This document shows, piece by piece, positions 1 through 12,759 of a stretch of DNA of 64,000 nucleotides. The DNA comes from Nageia nagi (lineage: Eukaryota; Pinophyta), in NCBI GenBank assembly GCA_050084985.1, contig JBITNC010000001.1:14570001-14634000 (forward strand). The letters run 5' to 3'. How positions within the stretch are numbered: position 1 is the first letter of the stretch; each line of letters begins with the position of its first letter. The notes below the pieces were generated by a model, which worked only from the letters and a program-made list of their open reading frames with translations, was not told the origin of the DNA and made no database searches. A program made the translations under genes and the position numbers.

Positions 1-596
1 AGACATATCATATAGCTTTATCATGACTTAGGGTATTATTTTAACCCTTTTTACATAATACATCATTTATGCTCTACAATTAATTATTTAATATATAATA
101 ATTCATTTTTAGGCATGCACCCAAGGTATGGACATAAGTGCTTTAGATTCTTGAGTAATAGAGATAATGGAATAAACATATTCATGATTGAATAGTGTAA
201 GGGGAAAATAAGACCCCTTCTATATCAAGGCATGTATGTAAGAGCATGAGCTTCCTAAGTCTCAAATATGAAGAAATGGCCAAATCCATAGTTGAATAGT
301 GCAAGGGGAAACTATTTTAGAGATTGGATGTGGAATCATAAGACTAATTGCTAGAAGAGTCCCTTCCATGATAAAAATATCATAAGGAGAAAAGAGACAT
401 AGTTTTTCATATTTTTTCTTAATTACACTACTCAAGGAGCTTTTCTGGGGAAGCTAAGCCAAAAGGGGTAGAAAAGGACCCTCATCATCATCATCATCAA
501 ATAGCAGTATTGGATAAAAATATCAAAAAAAATCTATACTTCTTCCTTGGACATGTAATTTCATTTCTTCAATAACACCTCCAAAGAGGGGTATAA
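1..596 (+). other. 3' end of the internal region of a plus-strand LTR element
   Basis: No readable protein remains. The stretch ends in a purine-rich AAAGAGGGGTATAA immediately before TGTGGACACC at 597, which looks like a polypurine tract next to a 3' LTR. The same arrangement recurs at 19022-19037. Inside are a (CAT)n run at about 481-500 and a direct repeat containing GAATAGTG-AAGGGGAAA, near 190 and 293, about 105 bp apart. Assignment as the internal tail of a gypsy-like element rests on the polypurine tract and LTR junction only. Confidence 0.4.
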
Positions 597-2669
597 TGTG
601 GACACCTAAAAATAAATTATTATTTATTAAATAATTCATTTTATGGCATCAATGATATTTATTGTAAAAAGGGCTTAAAATATACCCAAGACAATATAAT
701 CAATGTAGTGGATCATAGAACGATGTAAAGCATATCAACTATTAATAAAGAAATCATAAACAATGTAATGTACAATGATCCCAAGAATAAAAAAGCATCA
801 ATATGTTCCTATAAAACAATACCAAAGGAAACACAATCTCTCATGAGGGAAGAATGACTAGATAGGGAGAGAGAGAGAGAATAGTAGAATCATTTTAAGA
901 GCCCTTTTTAAAAACAAAATTGGAAAATTCTAGGCAAATCAAATTCATAGGTAAGGTGATTTTAAAAAAATTGAAAAATTACAAAGGCAAATTTGAAGCT
1001 AAAAAAAAGTCATATAGATTTTTTTGGCAAATTTAAAGAGTTTTGTTGCAATCTGCTATTGCTAAAAATTACAAAATGGACTCCAATCATATAATATAAA
1101 TGTAATATAATGGAATAAACCTACAAAATGATACTCTTATAATTCTTAAATTCACACTACTTTTTCAAGATACAATCTGTGACCAAAAAACAAAGATACC
1201 CTAAAGTAACCCTAAAATCATCTTTTTTTTAAAATAGTTAAAAAAACAAAATGAGCCAGATTGCATCCAAAATTGGCATGCATATCCCTATTACAATAAT
1301 CAACGTTAATTTAAAATATCTAGACTCAACTTAATGTATAACAAAAGATATTAAATTTTTAACATACAAAAAAGCCTAAAAATCTTAAGAACATAAAGCA
1401 AAGGCTAATTTTGGGATGCTAGATGGAGGAGTTAGGTTCCCAAAATATGATTTTTGAAGGTTCTATATTAATAATGTTAAAAATATGTAGAACATGCATA
1501 CATATCTATGTTTTAAATTTCAAATAAAATGAACATTACAGTCAAAAGTTATGTCTCTAGTAAGATTCATCATAGCAGGTGGTAGTAGGAAGTATGCTAC
1601 TGGGTAGTAGTAGTTTGCCATCGAGTGGCAACAATATGCCATTGGGTAGTAGTAGGATGCCATCAAGTGGTAGCAAGTTTCCACTAGGTAGTATAATTAT
1701 TATGCCATATGTAAGTAGCTTTCTACCATTTGAAGGTAGAATGCCATCATTTGAAGATAACATGCTACCATCTAAAGGCAAACTACTAACATCTTTAAAA
1801 TATGCCATTTTCTAGAGGTAAATGCCACTATTTGAAGGTAGATGAGACTATTTAGAGGCATTTTCTACCATTTTAAGGTAGGTATAAATTATAAATATTA
1901 TGAAATGTAATAAGATTTAGAATAAGATCTCACTAATTATCATAACTCTTTTTAGATCCTATAGGCTTTATTGATATGCTTGCTCAAAGGAGATCTAAAA
2001 GAAAATAACAATGGATGTATCAAATTTATTATTTAGATTAAACTATTTATGTGAGGTTATTTAATCAAAATATAAATAATAATTTGTAATTTCAAGGCAA
2101 AGTTAACTATTTATTATTTCAAAATATTGGCAATTTAATAAAAATTTAATTTAAAATTTAAATTTGACTTGGCGATCTAATCCTAAAAAAAAATTAATAA
2201 AAAGCTTTGGCAAAATGGCTATTGTTCTAACCCAAAATATTTGTCATTTTCTATTTTTAGAATTTCTAAAAAATTACTTATTAGTGAATATTCATGGCTA
2301 AAATGATCCTTATAGAATAGAAAATTCAATATCATATCCGTCTCAATAAAGGTATTTTGTAACACCACCTCTGCATAGATATGTTAAATCCTTCGACTCA
2401 CTCTTGCATATCTTTTATTCCTTTCATTGATCTATTTATTCAACATATCTAGGGATGTGTCACCTCTAGGTCATTGATGGCATGCATTTATGTGAATGCA
2501 TTGTGGTGATTGATGAATGGTTTCTATTATTCAGTATTTATACGATTATGATGAAGGAACATTATTTATCATTATTCATTTGATTTCATATTTTTGATAT
2601 ATGCTTTAATAATATATTTTAGACAAATAGTATATTAATTTATCAATTATGCATTATTTTGGGTCTACA
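597..2669 (+). repeat. Candidate LTR of an old plus-strand gypsy-like family (TGTGGACACC...GGGTCTACA)
   Basis: It begins TGTGGACACCTAAAAATAA and ends TTGGGTCTACA. These termini match the LTR at 59137-59825 and the disrupted LTR at 19037/35320. At 2.07 kb it is about three times longer than those two, so it probably contains inserted sequence, including the minisatellite at 1565-1880, or belongs to a longer subfamily. A small GA-repeat lies near 866-880. No target-site duplication was found. No coding sequence is supported inside; the two short ORFs over the minisatellite are repeat translations. Confidence 0.45.
1565..1880. repeat. Imperfect minisatellite of short palindromic units
   Basis: The stretch consists of diverged units of about 18-24 bp. 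Many are themselves inverted repeats around a short spacer, such as TGCCATCGAGTGGCA and CTACCATTTGAAGGTAG. The motif shifts gradually from TGCCAT..GTGGTAG on the left to CTACCAT..GAAGGTAG on the right. It is open in both strands over about 80 codons, giving Leu/Pro/Ser/Gly-rich translations that I attribute to the repeat and not to a gene. Confidence 0.7.
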
Positions 2670-3396
2670 CCATGTTCAAGAATTTTTTCTTGTAGAAATC
2701 CACATAATACTTGCCCTCCATGAGGACTTCAAAAGGAATCCTTGATTACTCAGTATCATAGCATTCGCTTCGCTCTTCTTTCTTAGTGATTGCTTCAAGT
2801 ATTATTTTGTTGTAAAGAAAAACTCAAAATTGCAAGTCACTCATATTATAGAAAAACCTTAATAGAGTGCCAACACTGTAAAATTTGATCCACCATAAAA
2901 AGTAGAAAAAAAAACATCTAATCAACAAAGTTAAGTAAAATTTCAATTTAATTACATCCACATGAGGCTTGATTATAGGAATATGAAAAATAAAAAGATT
3001 GGTCTCTTGAAAAGAATTGATATAAGATTGAAATCTTTAATATGATTATGCAACTTGAAATGTTCAATGCATTCTCTGTTTGTACAAATTAACTTGATTG
3101 ATATTCTTAAGAAAATAATAACACAACCATATCATGAGAAAAAAATGGAAACTCTAAACAAATAAGATCAAATTCTTGTGAAGAAATATAGTAAAAATTA
3201 TGATGGTTGTTTCACCACCATTTAGTGTATTATAATTTATAATTTTGCATTTCATGTAGGATGCATTTCATATAGGCTTTCACTTTCATATAAAATTCAC
3301 TTTCATAGGTTGCATATAATTTGATTCACTCTCATGCATGCATTTGGTTACCATGGTAAATCTCATAAAGTTTTTTTAATCTTTCTATCTTCAAAT
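2670..3396. other. AT-rich spacer, nothing recognised
   Basis: I see no ORF, RNA gene or clear repeat between the candidate LTR and the target-site duplication of the Tat-like element. It may be the remnant of another element. Confidence 0.4.
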
Positions 3397-3401
3397 CTTT
3401 A

Positions 3402-5414
3402 TGTTGATCAATATAGCATAACCTCAAGGGTTTATTCTAGTCATGTTCTCCACTACCTGCAATGGTAGGTTCCTTGAAAGAGCAAAAAGTGGTGGGGATG
3501 TGCTTATACTGGTTTTTTGCCCAATCTTCGATTTATAGGCTAGTTCCTATCTATATTCAAGGTCAAAATTAATAGAAAAGGAATATAAAGATGAAGAGTT
3601 ATAGGAAAGTGATAAGTAAATAAACTATTAAAATAAGAAATTTACAATCTAGGCATTGTAGCATAGGTAGCAATCCATAGCCAAGATTAAGAATAGCAAA
3701 CTATGTCATACCTGGGGTCTCACAATCACAATACACAACCATAATTTGAAGAAAATATTTCATATATAACATTCACAAAAGCAATAATAACCATTTTGTT
3801 GCAAGAGAGAAAAGTATTATCTATTTGTATTATCATATGTGATTAGCTCTTACAAATTTAGGCAAATTTGCTAAAATGTCTGACCTTTTTTATTTCTAAA
3901 AGCTAGCTATTTATACAACTTCCCCCCTCCTTGAGTGGTTAGGTTTCATTAATATACATAACTTCTAGCATTGAATGAAATAACTAAAATAGCACTATTT
4001 ACATAAATGCTACAACTATGCTAGATTACATAGTGAATAAGTACTAATCAACATAACTATCTAGGAATTTGCAATTTCTAAATAGCCATATCCATAGAGT
4101 TGCAATCCTTTTGACATGTCATTGACTACTCCTTCAGCTCTGTAGCTGATTGGAGATAGCATTGTAGCTAATTAGAGATAACACTATAGCTGATTGAGTA
4201 ATTATTTGATTACACATTGATTGGTATGATTTGGTATTATGCTTTATTAGCTGCTATCTACTTCTCTGCAATCTTTATGATCTCTATTGTAGATGTCAAT
4301 AATAAGACTAATGGTGGTTAATAGACATTATGTTCACTTGGTTCAAGAATAACTACCATTGTTATGTGGAAATGAGTCAATTTTGACATATTAATAGGGC
4401 CTTAAGGGTCAAACACTTAAGATGAAGTGGACTTAGGTGTTCCTTCTTATGCATTACTCTTACACTTGCTTGGCAAGCTCTATATTCTTCTTCTAAGCTC
4501 TATCAATAATCTAGTTGTTTCAAGACCTGCTAATTTTAGCTAAAAATCATGATGTCATCTCTCAAAATTGATAGGCACTATTGATATTTTGGCTCTTTTA
4601 AGACTTGTTGATTTTTACCAAAAAATTTGACATCATCATTCAAAATTGATGGGTTCTATTGATGTTCTAATTTTGCTAAGACCTAATGATTTTCACCAAA
4701 AAATGTGACATCATCTCTCAAAATTGATGAGTTCTATTGATGTTCTAATTCTTCCAAGACCTACTAATTTTCACCAAAAAATGTGATGTCATCTCTCAAA
4801 ATTAGTAGGTTCTATTGATGTTCTAATTCTATTAGGACTCATTGATTTTCACCAAAAAATGTGACATCATCTCTCAAAATTGGTGAGCTCTATTGATGTT
4901 CTTCAAAAAAATTGGCTTTGAATTTGTGCAAATCCTGGACACTTACATCATCAATTCTTGGAGATCCTAAGGCAATAAATATTATTCCCTAATATTCTTA
5001 TATATATGACTCTTAGGCATTTTTTAACAATTCTTCTAGGTACTCTAAAGAAGATGACATAGCTCGGGTTCTCTTAACTCCAAAGAACTAAAGAATAAAA
5101 GAATTAAAAAATTACATAACTCCAATTGACATAACTCCTAGGTATTCTTATTCAAATAATTCCCATGTACTAAAAAAACAATATGACTCTTAGGTAGTAT
5201 TATATACATGACTCTTGACACTCTAAGAGGAAGTAATGAGAAGAGGAGGGATTAATAAAAATGAAAGAATACACAAACTTACAAGTCCTAGAGACTCTAA
5301 GAGAACAATATCCCTCTTGGGCATTCCTATATATACAACTCTCAAAGACTAAAGACTAAAGAATAAAGAATAATATAATTACCCTAATTTAAAGTATAAT
5401 TCTAAAAGAATACA
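3402..5414 (-). repeat. 3' LTR of the Tat-like element
   Basis: This LTR pairs with 15732-17634 over most of its length. Shared blocks include the segments following CTCAAGGG, the GGCTAGTTCCTATCTATATTC block, and the AATTCTAAAAGAATA terminal block. On the plus strand it starts TGTTGATCA and ends TACA. A short repeat with GTAGCTGATTGGAGATAGCA occurs about three times near 4135-4200. The 78-bp array at 4518-4910 lies in what would be U3 in the element's orientation. It is about 110 bp longer than its partner because the partner lost part of the array and other small segments. Confidence 0.85.
4518..4910. repeat. 78-bp tandem array with TGACATCA/TGATGTCA cores (U3 of the Tat-like LTR)
   Basis: Five units carry the palindrome core at exact 78-bp spacing: 4550 (TGATGTCA), 4628 (TGACATCA), 4706 (TGACATCA), 4784 (TGATGTCA) and 4862 (TGACATCA). 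Each unit also has TTTTCACCAAAAAA, or a variant, just before the core and CTCAAAATTG plus TATTGATGTTCT after it. The core variants are the two single CpG-deamination products of TGACGTCA, the bZIP C-box/CRE palindrome. The position in U3 suggests an enhancer; that is inference. Confidence 0.85.
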
Positions 5415-5958
5415 ATCTTCTAGTGGGTATTTGGGGTCTCTATCTACTAGAGAATAGAACCCCTTAACTATTGCTCCCAATGGCTTATCTAGAAGTGGAC
5501 CTAGTTGCGATCTTAACTACTACCATTAGGTCTAGTGGGAGGAATGGTTGTATCCTTTCATTTATATCACTTAGATCTTTATAATCAACTTATGATAGTA
5601 TAGGAGATGCCTTAATATTCTTTGTGTCTACTTTAAACCCTATAAGGATACTGTTTAGCCTTCTAGCATGTAAAACTTTTATAATGGCCTTTTGCGATAA
5701 CTCATTTATTTGTTGTAGGTCCAAGATTTGTGTCTCAAAAAAAGATTATTCTAGGAATTGAATGGTATTGGCTACCCAATTTGTAGCACTACCTTGTATA
5801 TTCTACTCTTCCCATAATTTGGGAGCTTTCATCTTAATTAAATAATTAAAGAATTTGTTAATGAATCCTAGATTTATTGTGAGTTGGTGTTTATTTATGT
5901 CCATGTTAAACATCAAACTTTGGAGTTCACAAATATCTTGGATCCTCCTCTGATACGA

Positions 5959-8900
5959 CTATTTTGGCTTGGAAGAGATTGTTGCAAACTTCTTTTCCAT
6001 AAAAATTATCAAATAGACTTTCATCCTTTCTAATATTACTCTAGGTATATAAAAAGCTAACTTATGGAGAGCATTTTGAGTATAGAATTCCTTGATGGCA
6101 TTTATAGTTTCCTCCTTGAGTAGATGCAAGTGAGATAACATTATCATTCTATTATCAACTTGCTCCACCAAGGATTTTCTAAAGTTCTTCATGAGCAATA
6201 ATAGTTTTGCATTATCAACTAATAGAACTTTATTTGCTATGCTAACATTCTACATCTTGGTCTCAACCTATTTGACTTTTTGAGCATCGATGACTATAGC
6301 CTAAGCTTTGAGATCTTCTATCATTTGATTTGTAGCATCCAACTCAGCTCTTATTGTTGCCATGCTCTTATCAAACTCTACTTTCTATTTTTCAAGCTTT
6401 GCAATTAATTCTTTTTATTTACTTTATTCTTCTACAATCATTTTCTAGCTATTTTAGTTTTAGTCTTAATTTAAAATGGGAGTAGTCCTATTATTCCTTA
6501 TAAACTTATAATTTAATATTCTCTTTATCTCAAATTTTTTTTTTTTAAAAAGTTCCAATTAGTCATTTGGTGAAAAAATTGATTTATTTTCTTTATAGGT
6601 TATGGATAAAACAGAAGTGTATAATTCCACTAATTAGAGATTTCAATTTCTTATTTGGATGCTAGGGAGTGTTAATATTAATTTTGGTTTCTAGATTTTC
6701 TTCTTCATGGCCTCACTTGTTCCTTAGTTTTATTGGCTAGAGTCCTTTTTTCCAAGTTCATATCATCATCTACATTCTTAGTCAAATTTTGAGTTACTAT
6801 TGATCCATTGGTTTGAGGTTAACTTCCCCTATTTGTTAATTTGGTTTTGTGTTTTTTGGGTATTTGATTTGTTCTTCTACTGACTTTTTCTGAACACTAT
6901 TTGCTATATCTTGAAGTTTATCTAAACTCTTCTTTGTATAATTGATTATTGTCTTTTATTACCACCTTTGGAATTTTCTATTACCTTTGAGGTTGAGTTG
7001 ATTGTCATTTTTTTTGTATATTGTACTTGCTTATGTCAATTGAGGTCATTTTTTTATCCAACTTTTGTTCTCTTCTCCGTATTTGCTATCTTTTGAGCAA
7101 GAGTTTGTATTTTCTTTTTTTTTTATTGAGATTGTTGTTCTTTCTTTTGAGATGTTAAAAGAGTAGCGTTGTTTGAAGGGTTTTGTTCTACTTTCTTTGG
7201 AATTTCAACCATGCTAGATGTTTGTCCTATTTGTACTAGCCTCACTTTTGCAGTAGGTTTTTCACAAAAATGAGGAGGAAGAGGTTGTCCCAACTCTGAA
7301 GAGGATCCTTGGAATACTCAACCTCCTAGTATTTATTATATTTGAATTTTTTAAATAATTCACTCTCAATGTGGTGAATTTTTATAATATACTCAAATCT
7401 AAATCTTGTAAAATAATGAATTTTATTGGTACCCCACCCAAGATATGCTAATTGGGTGAGGATCTCTAAGTTGAGGACAAAATCTTGCCTCTTATTTTCC
7501 TAGTTTCTATACTTCCTTATTCCTTTTAGGGCCATCTAGGTCTTATTCAAGGGTAAAAATTTACAATCTAGGTATATTTCTACCTCTTGCTTAGTTTTAT
7601 TTACAAAATATTCTATATGGGGCCTACTTTCATGGACTAATGATGGACATTTTTTTGCAAGACCTTATTTTTTGGGTCATTCCTCCTAATGGGTCATACA
7701 TCCATGTAGCTTCCACCTTATCTAACTTGAAATTTTGTACAATGAATTGGGCTATACTATCTTTACATCCTCTCTCTTAAAGAGTAAAATTCTCAGTAGA
7801 AGTTGGTATATCTATAATAGACTTAATGTTACTTCCAAACTCATATTTGCTCTCTATAGCATAAATTTTTCTACCCATCTCTATTGAATATAATTGGGGG
7901 GTTACATATTTAAGCAAAAATAAGGGTCTCTCAAAATACCCATACCTGATTATTATGGTGCAGCTTCTTAGGAAGTACCAATCACCTATTTTATTTCCTC
8001 CTTGTAGCTCCTTTATTGTGCTTTTGCATAATCTATTGGGGAGCTTTTTAGTTAAAATTTTCACTACTATTGCATAGAACTTATCCATGAACTCATAATA
8101 GGATCCATGTAACTTGGTCAAAATTGGCACCATCAAGTCAATTGGCACTAGTATAGCATTAGAATTCATTGGCTCAACTAGGAGCCCTACCTTTATGAGT
8201 TTGTCTTGCTTTTGATGGACAAAGAGCCACCAAAGATATTAGGAATGTATGAAGTCTAATTTTCAATTTTAAATAGACACCTCTTATTTTCTTTTATTAT
8301 AAAAGTTGAGAAGTCATAGCAGATTGAGCCTCTGAAATGTTATAAGCCATATGCACCATGGATTTATCTACTTTAATCTGGGTCTTCTTTCTTAGGATAA
8401 CTATCAATGCTTGCAACACTTTTCAATCCTTTTTTCTTTCAAAAAGAGCTATTTAGTAGCTTGGTAAGAGTTTAGCTTTTCTACTATCTTGGTATCTCCC
8501 ACTAATCCAGCTTAACATTTCATATTGATTGATATAAAAATCATGCTTCTCCTTTTGTAAATCTATTTATTTCTTGGCATGGAAGGTCTATTCTATTGGA
8601 ATGGAAAATGCTTAGACAATGGAGTCAAGAGAGTAATCCAGCACTGCTTCAAACACAGGTTCATAAGTATCTCCCTCTTCAATGCTCTTGAATATTTCAA
8701 TTTGGTACACCTTTTGATGATGCCTATGTGCTAGGGAGTACAAGAGCTTGAGGTAGGTGAAAGACTCATATGGCACATAATATGCTAGGCCCTGGTCAAT
8801 CATGACATCTTTCTTTGAATGGGAAAGTGACTTTCCTTTTTCACTCACTTTAGGTGTCTTAAGCTATAAAAGAACATGGTTATGGTTAGCTCTCCATGTA

Positions 8901-9031
8901 TCCATATGATTAATTACCCTCATCTCAGTCCAATTTATCCTTGATGTATTCTTGAGATATTTTTCTTATAAATAGAGGAGGTCAACATCAAGTTATTCTA
9001 CTTCAACTATAGAGGATGATTGAGAGGTTGC
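5959..9031 (-). pseudogene. Decayed extra ORF downstream of integrase, homologous to the 636-aa ORF of the 19-35 kb array
   Basis: The readable pieces are 8848-8612, 8169-7777 and 6198-5959, preceded by a possible start near 9031. The first has GLAYYVPYESF where the 636-residue protein has GLMHFVPHRCF. The second has YYEFMDKF and DWYFLRSCTIIIRYGYF where the other has YYSFVENF and DWFFAENGTFIRLYGF. The GL-x3-VP to DW distance is about 269 codons here and 256 there, so the proteins are collinear. The downstream part (about 6420-5960) is Lys/Glu/Leu-rich with heptad character, matching the coiled-coil half of the array's second protein. Frameshifts and TAG stops break it. The function is unknown. 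It is not a recognisable envelope gene, since no clear membrane segment is seen. Confidence 0.75.
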
Positions 9032-9699
9032 CATGATATTAATAGCCTTTTTTTAACTATTGGTTATCATTTAGAAATATCAGTTTGGGAAATGCAAGGT
9101 CCTATAACTTTTCTCTCTTTCAACATAACTTGGCTCTAAAATCTCTAAGCTCTAAATGCTTTGGAAACTTGTATGCTTGAAATCAATTAAGTGTCAAACT
9201 ATAAAGTATAGGGGAGTTTTATTCGTCTAAGGTTGGCAAGATTTCCATTAATGGTAATTACTTCTTGAGGATATCAAGACCCATGCATTGTATAGATTGA
9301 GCTGGCATAGGTTGGATTAGTAAATTCAAAGCACACTAGAGTTAATTTGTTGTACTTATGTGATAATTCATAAAATCTAAGGAAATTTCTCCTTAAATGC
9401 TACTTTATTTAGTGACAGTTGAGCAACATGCTAGCACTAACTCTTGACAAAGCTGAATTAAAATTGATAACTAAACATTACACTAACATTAAGTCTTAAT
9501 AATATTGAATTAAATTTGAGCATTAATAACTATTTACTTTTTTGAAAATTGTGCAAATTATTTTTTAAATATTTACAATATACAATCCTTTATGGGTAGT
9601 ACAAGCTTACCTCATCACTCAATAATGTTTTAAATAGATCCCATTGATGGGAATAGGTAATTCTTAAGACCTAATAACATCTTACAACTTGAATACATT

Positions 9700-10945
9700 A
9701 ATTTGCATAACCTAGATAATGATGTAAGGTCTACTCCAAAGAGAGTCAAATTTTTGATGTCTTCTAAGCTTTGCTCTTTCCTCATCCCATTTGAGAACAA
9801 TATCACCTACTTCAAACTTTACTCGAGAAGAATTTTCTTATCAAACCACTTGTTGATGATGTGCTAGTGATGTTGGAATGACTCATATGCTTTGTTTTAG
9901 TCTTCCTCCAATTCCAAGAGCTAACTATATCTAGATTATAGTGGCTTAAAGTCATGGTCTTCCATTTCTTGCAGGATTTTTAAAGATGGTAACTTCATAT
10001 GTATTAGCAACATAGGTATTTTACCATATACCAATGCATATGGGGATGTGTTTATTGCTGATTTTATACTAATTCTATCAGCCCATAATGCATAGTCTAG
10101 TTATGTATGCCACTATTTGGGATTCCCTTCAATTATTCTCTTAATGATTCAGGTTAGATTTTTATTAGTTGATTCAACTAACTCGTTACCTTATGGGTAA
10201 TAGTTTGAACAGAATAACTAGTAAATTCCATACTAAGCTACAAAGCTTGACATATTACCTCTAAAAAATATCAAACCATTATCTAACACTATAGTCTATT
10301 AGATTCCAAAGTGACAAATTATCCTTTTAATCATTTCTATCACTGCTTCTTGATCTGCATTTTTGCATGGCATAGCCTTTAACCATCTAGTGAAGTAGTC
10401 TATTATAGTCAAAATAAATTTGTGACCTACCAAGGAATTTGGGTTTATGACACTAATGAAGTCCATACCCCACTATTTGAAGGGCTCTTTGACTGCCACA
10501 AGTTTGAGAGGCATTGCAGCATGTCTTCTCTTTTCCATAAATTTGTTACACTTAGCACATTCCTGGGAAATCTTGAATGAATCCTAAAATATAGTGGGCC
10601 AATAATATCTAACTTGTAATACCTTTGTTGTTGTAGTTGGTCCACTATAATTCCTACTAGAAAATCCATAATGAAATTCATATAATATTCTATGAGATTC
10701 ATCTTGAGTCACACATCTAAGAAGGGTTTGATCAAAAAAATTTCTATATAAATGATCATCTATTATGATAAATTTAAGGGCATGCAACTTGAATCTCCTT
10801 CTTTGGAATCTATCTAGAGCTTTAGAGCACCTACCAATTTGAAAATAAACCATGATTTGCTTAATCCAATCACTTTCATAATTAAGTTGTTGCTCATCCT
10901 CCATAAGAGCAATCATATGTGAAGCCTAAACTATATTTTCATAAA
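9700..10945 (-). pseudogene. Integrase domain remnant
   Basis: A zinc-binding-type segment (HRILYEFHYGFSS..NYSGPTTTTKVLQVRYYWPTIF, split here with dots) lies at about 10700-10584. It is followed by an EC-x2-C motif near 10555. The catalytic core follows with GMDFI (first Asp) near 10470, VLDNG (second Asp; VSDNG is usual) near 10300, and NELVESTNKNLT (catalytic Glu) near 10190. Then comes the INTSPYALVYGKIP block typical of gypsy integrases. Several in-frame TAG stops interrupt it. Confidence 0.82.
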
Positions 10946-11642
10946 GATTTCTACCTTTGATCAGCTTGGTTGGCTTAATTTATATGTCATATTCCATTAT
11001 TTTAGTGATTCAACTAGTGTTTTCTTCACCTAGATCTCCTTGTATGGTATAATTTCTTACATCTAGATGAATAGTATATACAAGGATTTTATTATGGGAG
11101 ACATAATATTTGAATTTTTTAAGTCTCTTCATAATAGAAAACACTTGATTTTCAATAAATGAGTGCCTTTTCTAGTGTTGATGTAGTATTTGGCTATGAA
11201 AGGCAATCAGATGTTCTTCATTATTATCATCCTTTTGTGCTACAATTGTACCAATGCTCCTATCTACTCCATGTGCATACATGATAAAATATTTTTACAT
11301 ATCAAGATTTTTAAGTATAGGAGCTTATGTTATAGCCTTTGTAATTTCTTTAAAGGCTACTTTTGCTTCACATGACTAGGAAAATATAGCATCCTTCTTT
11401 AGCATTGAAGTGATTGGAGGTACAATCTCTAAAAAATTATTAATAAATTTTTTAACAAAATTGATTTGACCAAGGAATGATTGTAAGGCCTTCTTGTTAT
11501 ATGGGAGTGGCAATGCTTCTATATATTTTACTTTATCTGGATCAATTGCTAGTCCCTCTTTTGAGACAATGTGGCCAAGTAACTTTCCTTAGTTGACTAT
11601 AAAAATTAACTTTTTTGGTTTGATTGAAATGTCAAATTTTAT
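10946..11642 (-). pseudogene. Gypsy RNase H region following RT
   Basis: Directly after RT the frame reads GKLLGHIVSKEGLAIDPDKV (about 11590-11530). It then continues through the connection segment with FLGQINFVKKFI and the RNase H-type YAHGVDRSIGAIV and HSFIENQVFSIMKRLKKFKYY blocks, ending near IKPTKLIKGRN at about 10950. This is the standard Ty3/gypsy RNase H position. It is broken by stops and is not functional. Confidence 0.75.
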
Positions 11643-12190
11643 TCATCTTTCAAAGACTAATCTTAGATGTTTTAGGTGATCACTTCTACTTCTAGAGAAG
11701 ACAATGATATCATCTATATATATTATTATAATCTTGTTTATTAGCTCACCAAATGCATAATCCATGGCTCTTTGAAAAGTAGCTCCTACATTAGAAAGAC
11801 CAAATGGTATCTTTTGAAAAGCAAATGTCCCCCATTTAGTTGTAAATGTTGTTTTGAACTGATCTTCAACCTTCACCTAAATCTAGTTAAATCCTGAGTA
11901 ACCATCAATCATTGAAAAATACCAAGCTCTAGCTACTGTATGTAGGATCTACTCCATTGGTGAGAGAGAATAATTATCTTTAAGATACACTTTATTCAAA
12001 TTTCTAAAATCGACATAGAGTATAATTTCTCCACTTTTCTTTCTAACAGGAACTAGATTTGCAACCCAAGAAGAATGCTTTATAGGATAAATAATTTTTG
12101 AATCAAAGATCTTGATTAACTCCTACTTCATAGCTTCTTCTATCTTTGGGTTGATAGGTCTCTATTTTTACCTATATGGTTTAGCCTCTA
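11643..12190 (-). pseudogene. Reverse transcriptase domain remnant (Ty3/gypsy, Tat type)
   Basis: Readable motifs in order are WVANLVPVRKKSGEI (near 12070), VDFRNLNKV (near 12010), MIDGYSGFN (near 11900), FKTTFTTKWGTFAFQ, IPFGLSNVGATFQRAMD (near 11790) and the catalytic YIDDIIVFS (near 11710). The 11876-11643 segment is uninterrupted for 78 codons. Stops occur upstream, including TAG at 11880 and 11889. The two Asp residues of YIDD are preserved, but the polyprotein cannot be completed. Confidence 0.9.
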
Positions 12191-12759
12191 GTTCAAGCTC
12201 AATCATGTGTTGGATGACATTTTTGTCACATGTTTTTAGATCATCATAATTCTAGACAATTACTTGAGAAAAATCATGATAAATCTAAGACATATAGCTT
12301 TTTTTGCACCAAAACACTCTAAACTAATTTTTATAAACTTCCTGGATTCTACTTCTAGCTCAACATAATTTTTCTTTAGGATGATTAAAGACTTAGCCTT
12401 AAGGACATCTTTTGAATCAAATAGTCTTTTAAAAGAGAGCAATCTTTTTGGTATTACATTGTTTCTAAGTTGAATGACATTTAATTCTTGAAAACAATCA
12501 AACATTTCTTAAGTACCAAAAGTGTGAGCCACTACTTCATCTATGAGGAAGTTCACAATATGATCATTGGAGTCAAATACTTGCTAGAAGTTTGTAGCAT
12601 TGGGTACTAAAGACCTACATTGAACTTTGACTCCAAGAGCTCCTCTTTTATAATGAGCAAGGTTATAATGTGCCCCTCTTCCAACAAGTGCATCAGCTAT
12701 TTGGTTGTGCCTTATAGGAATAGATATAAAATTGATGCCTAAAATGACTCTAATAAATC

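Noticed and set aside
1579-1815. Small protein encoded by the minisatellite
   Set aside because: Both strands are open over the same repeat; the translation is a simple consequence of unit length and composition.
4518-4910. CRISPR-like array
   Set aside because: The 78-bp units are repeated throughout without unique spacers, sit in an LTR and recur in its partner LTR; the organism is a plant.
10300-10470. Active integrase because two acidic motifs are readable
   Set aside because: In-frame stops on both sides and a changed VSDNG-type motif show decay.
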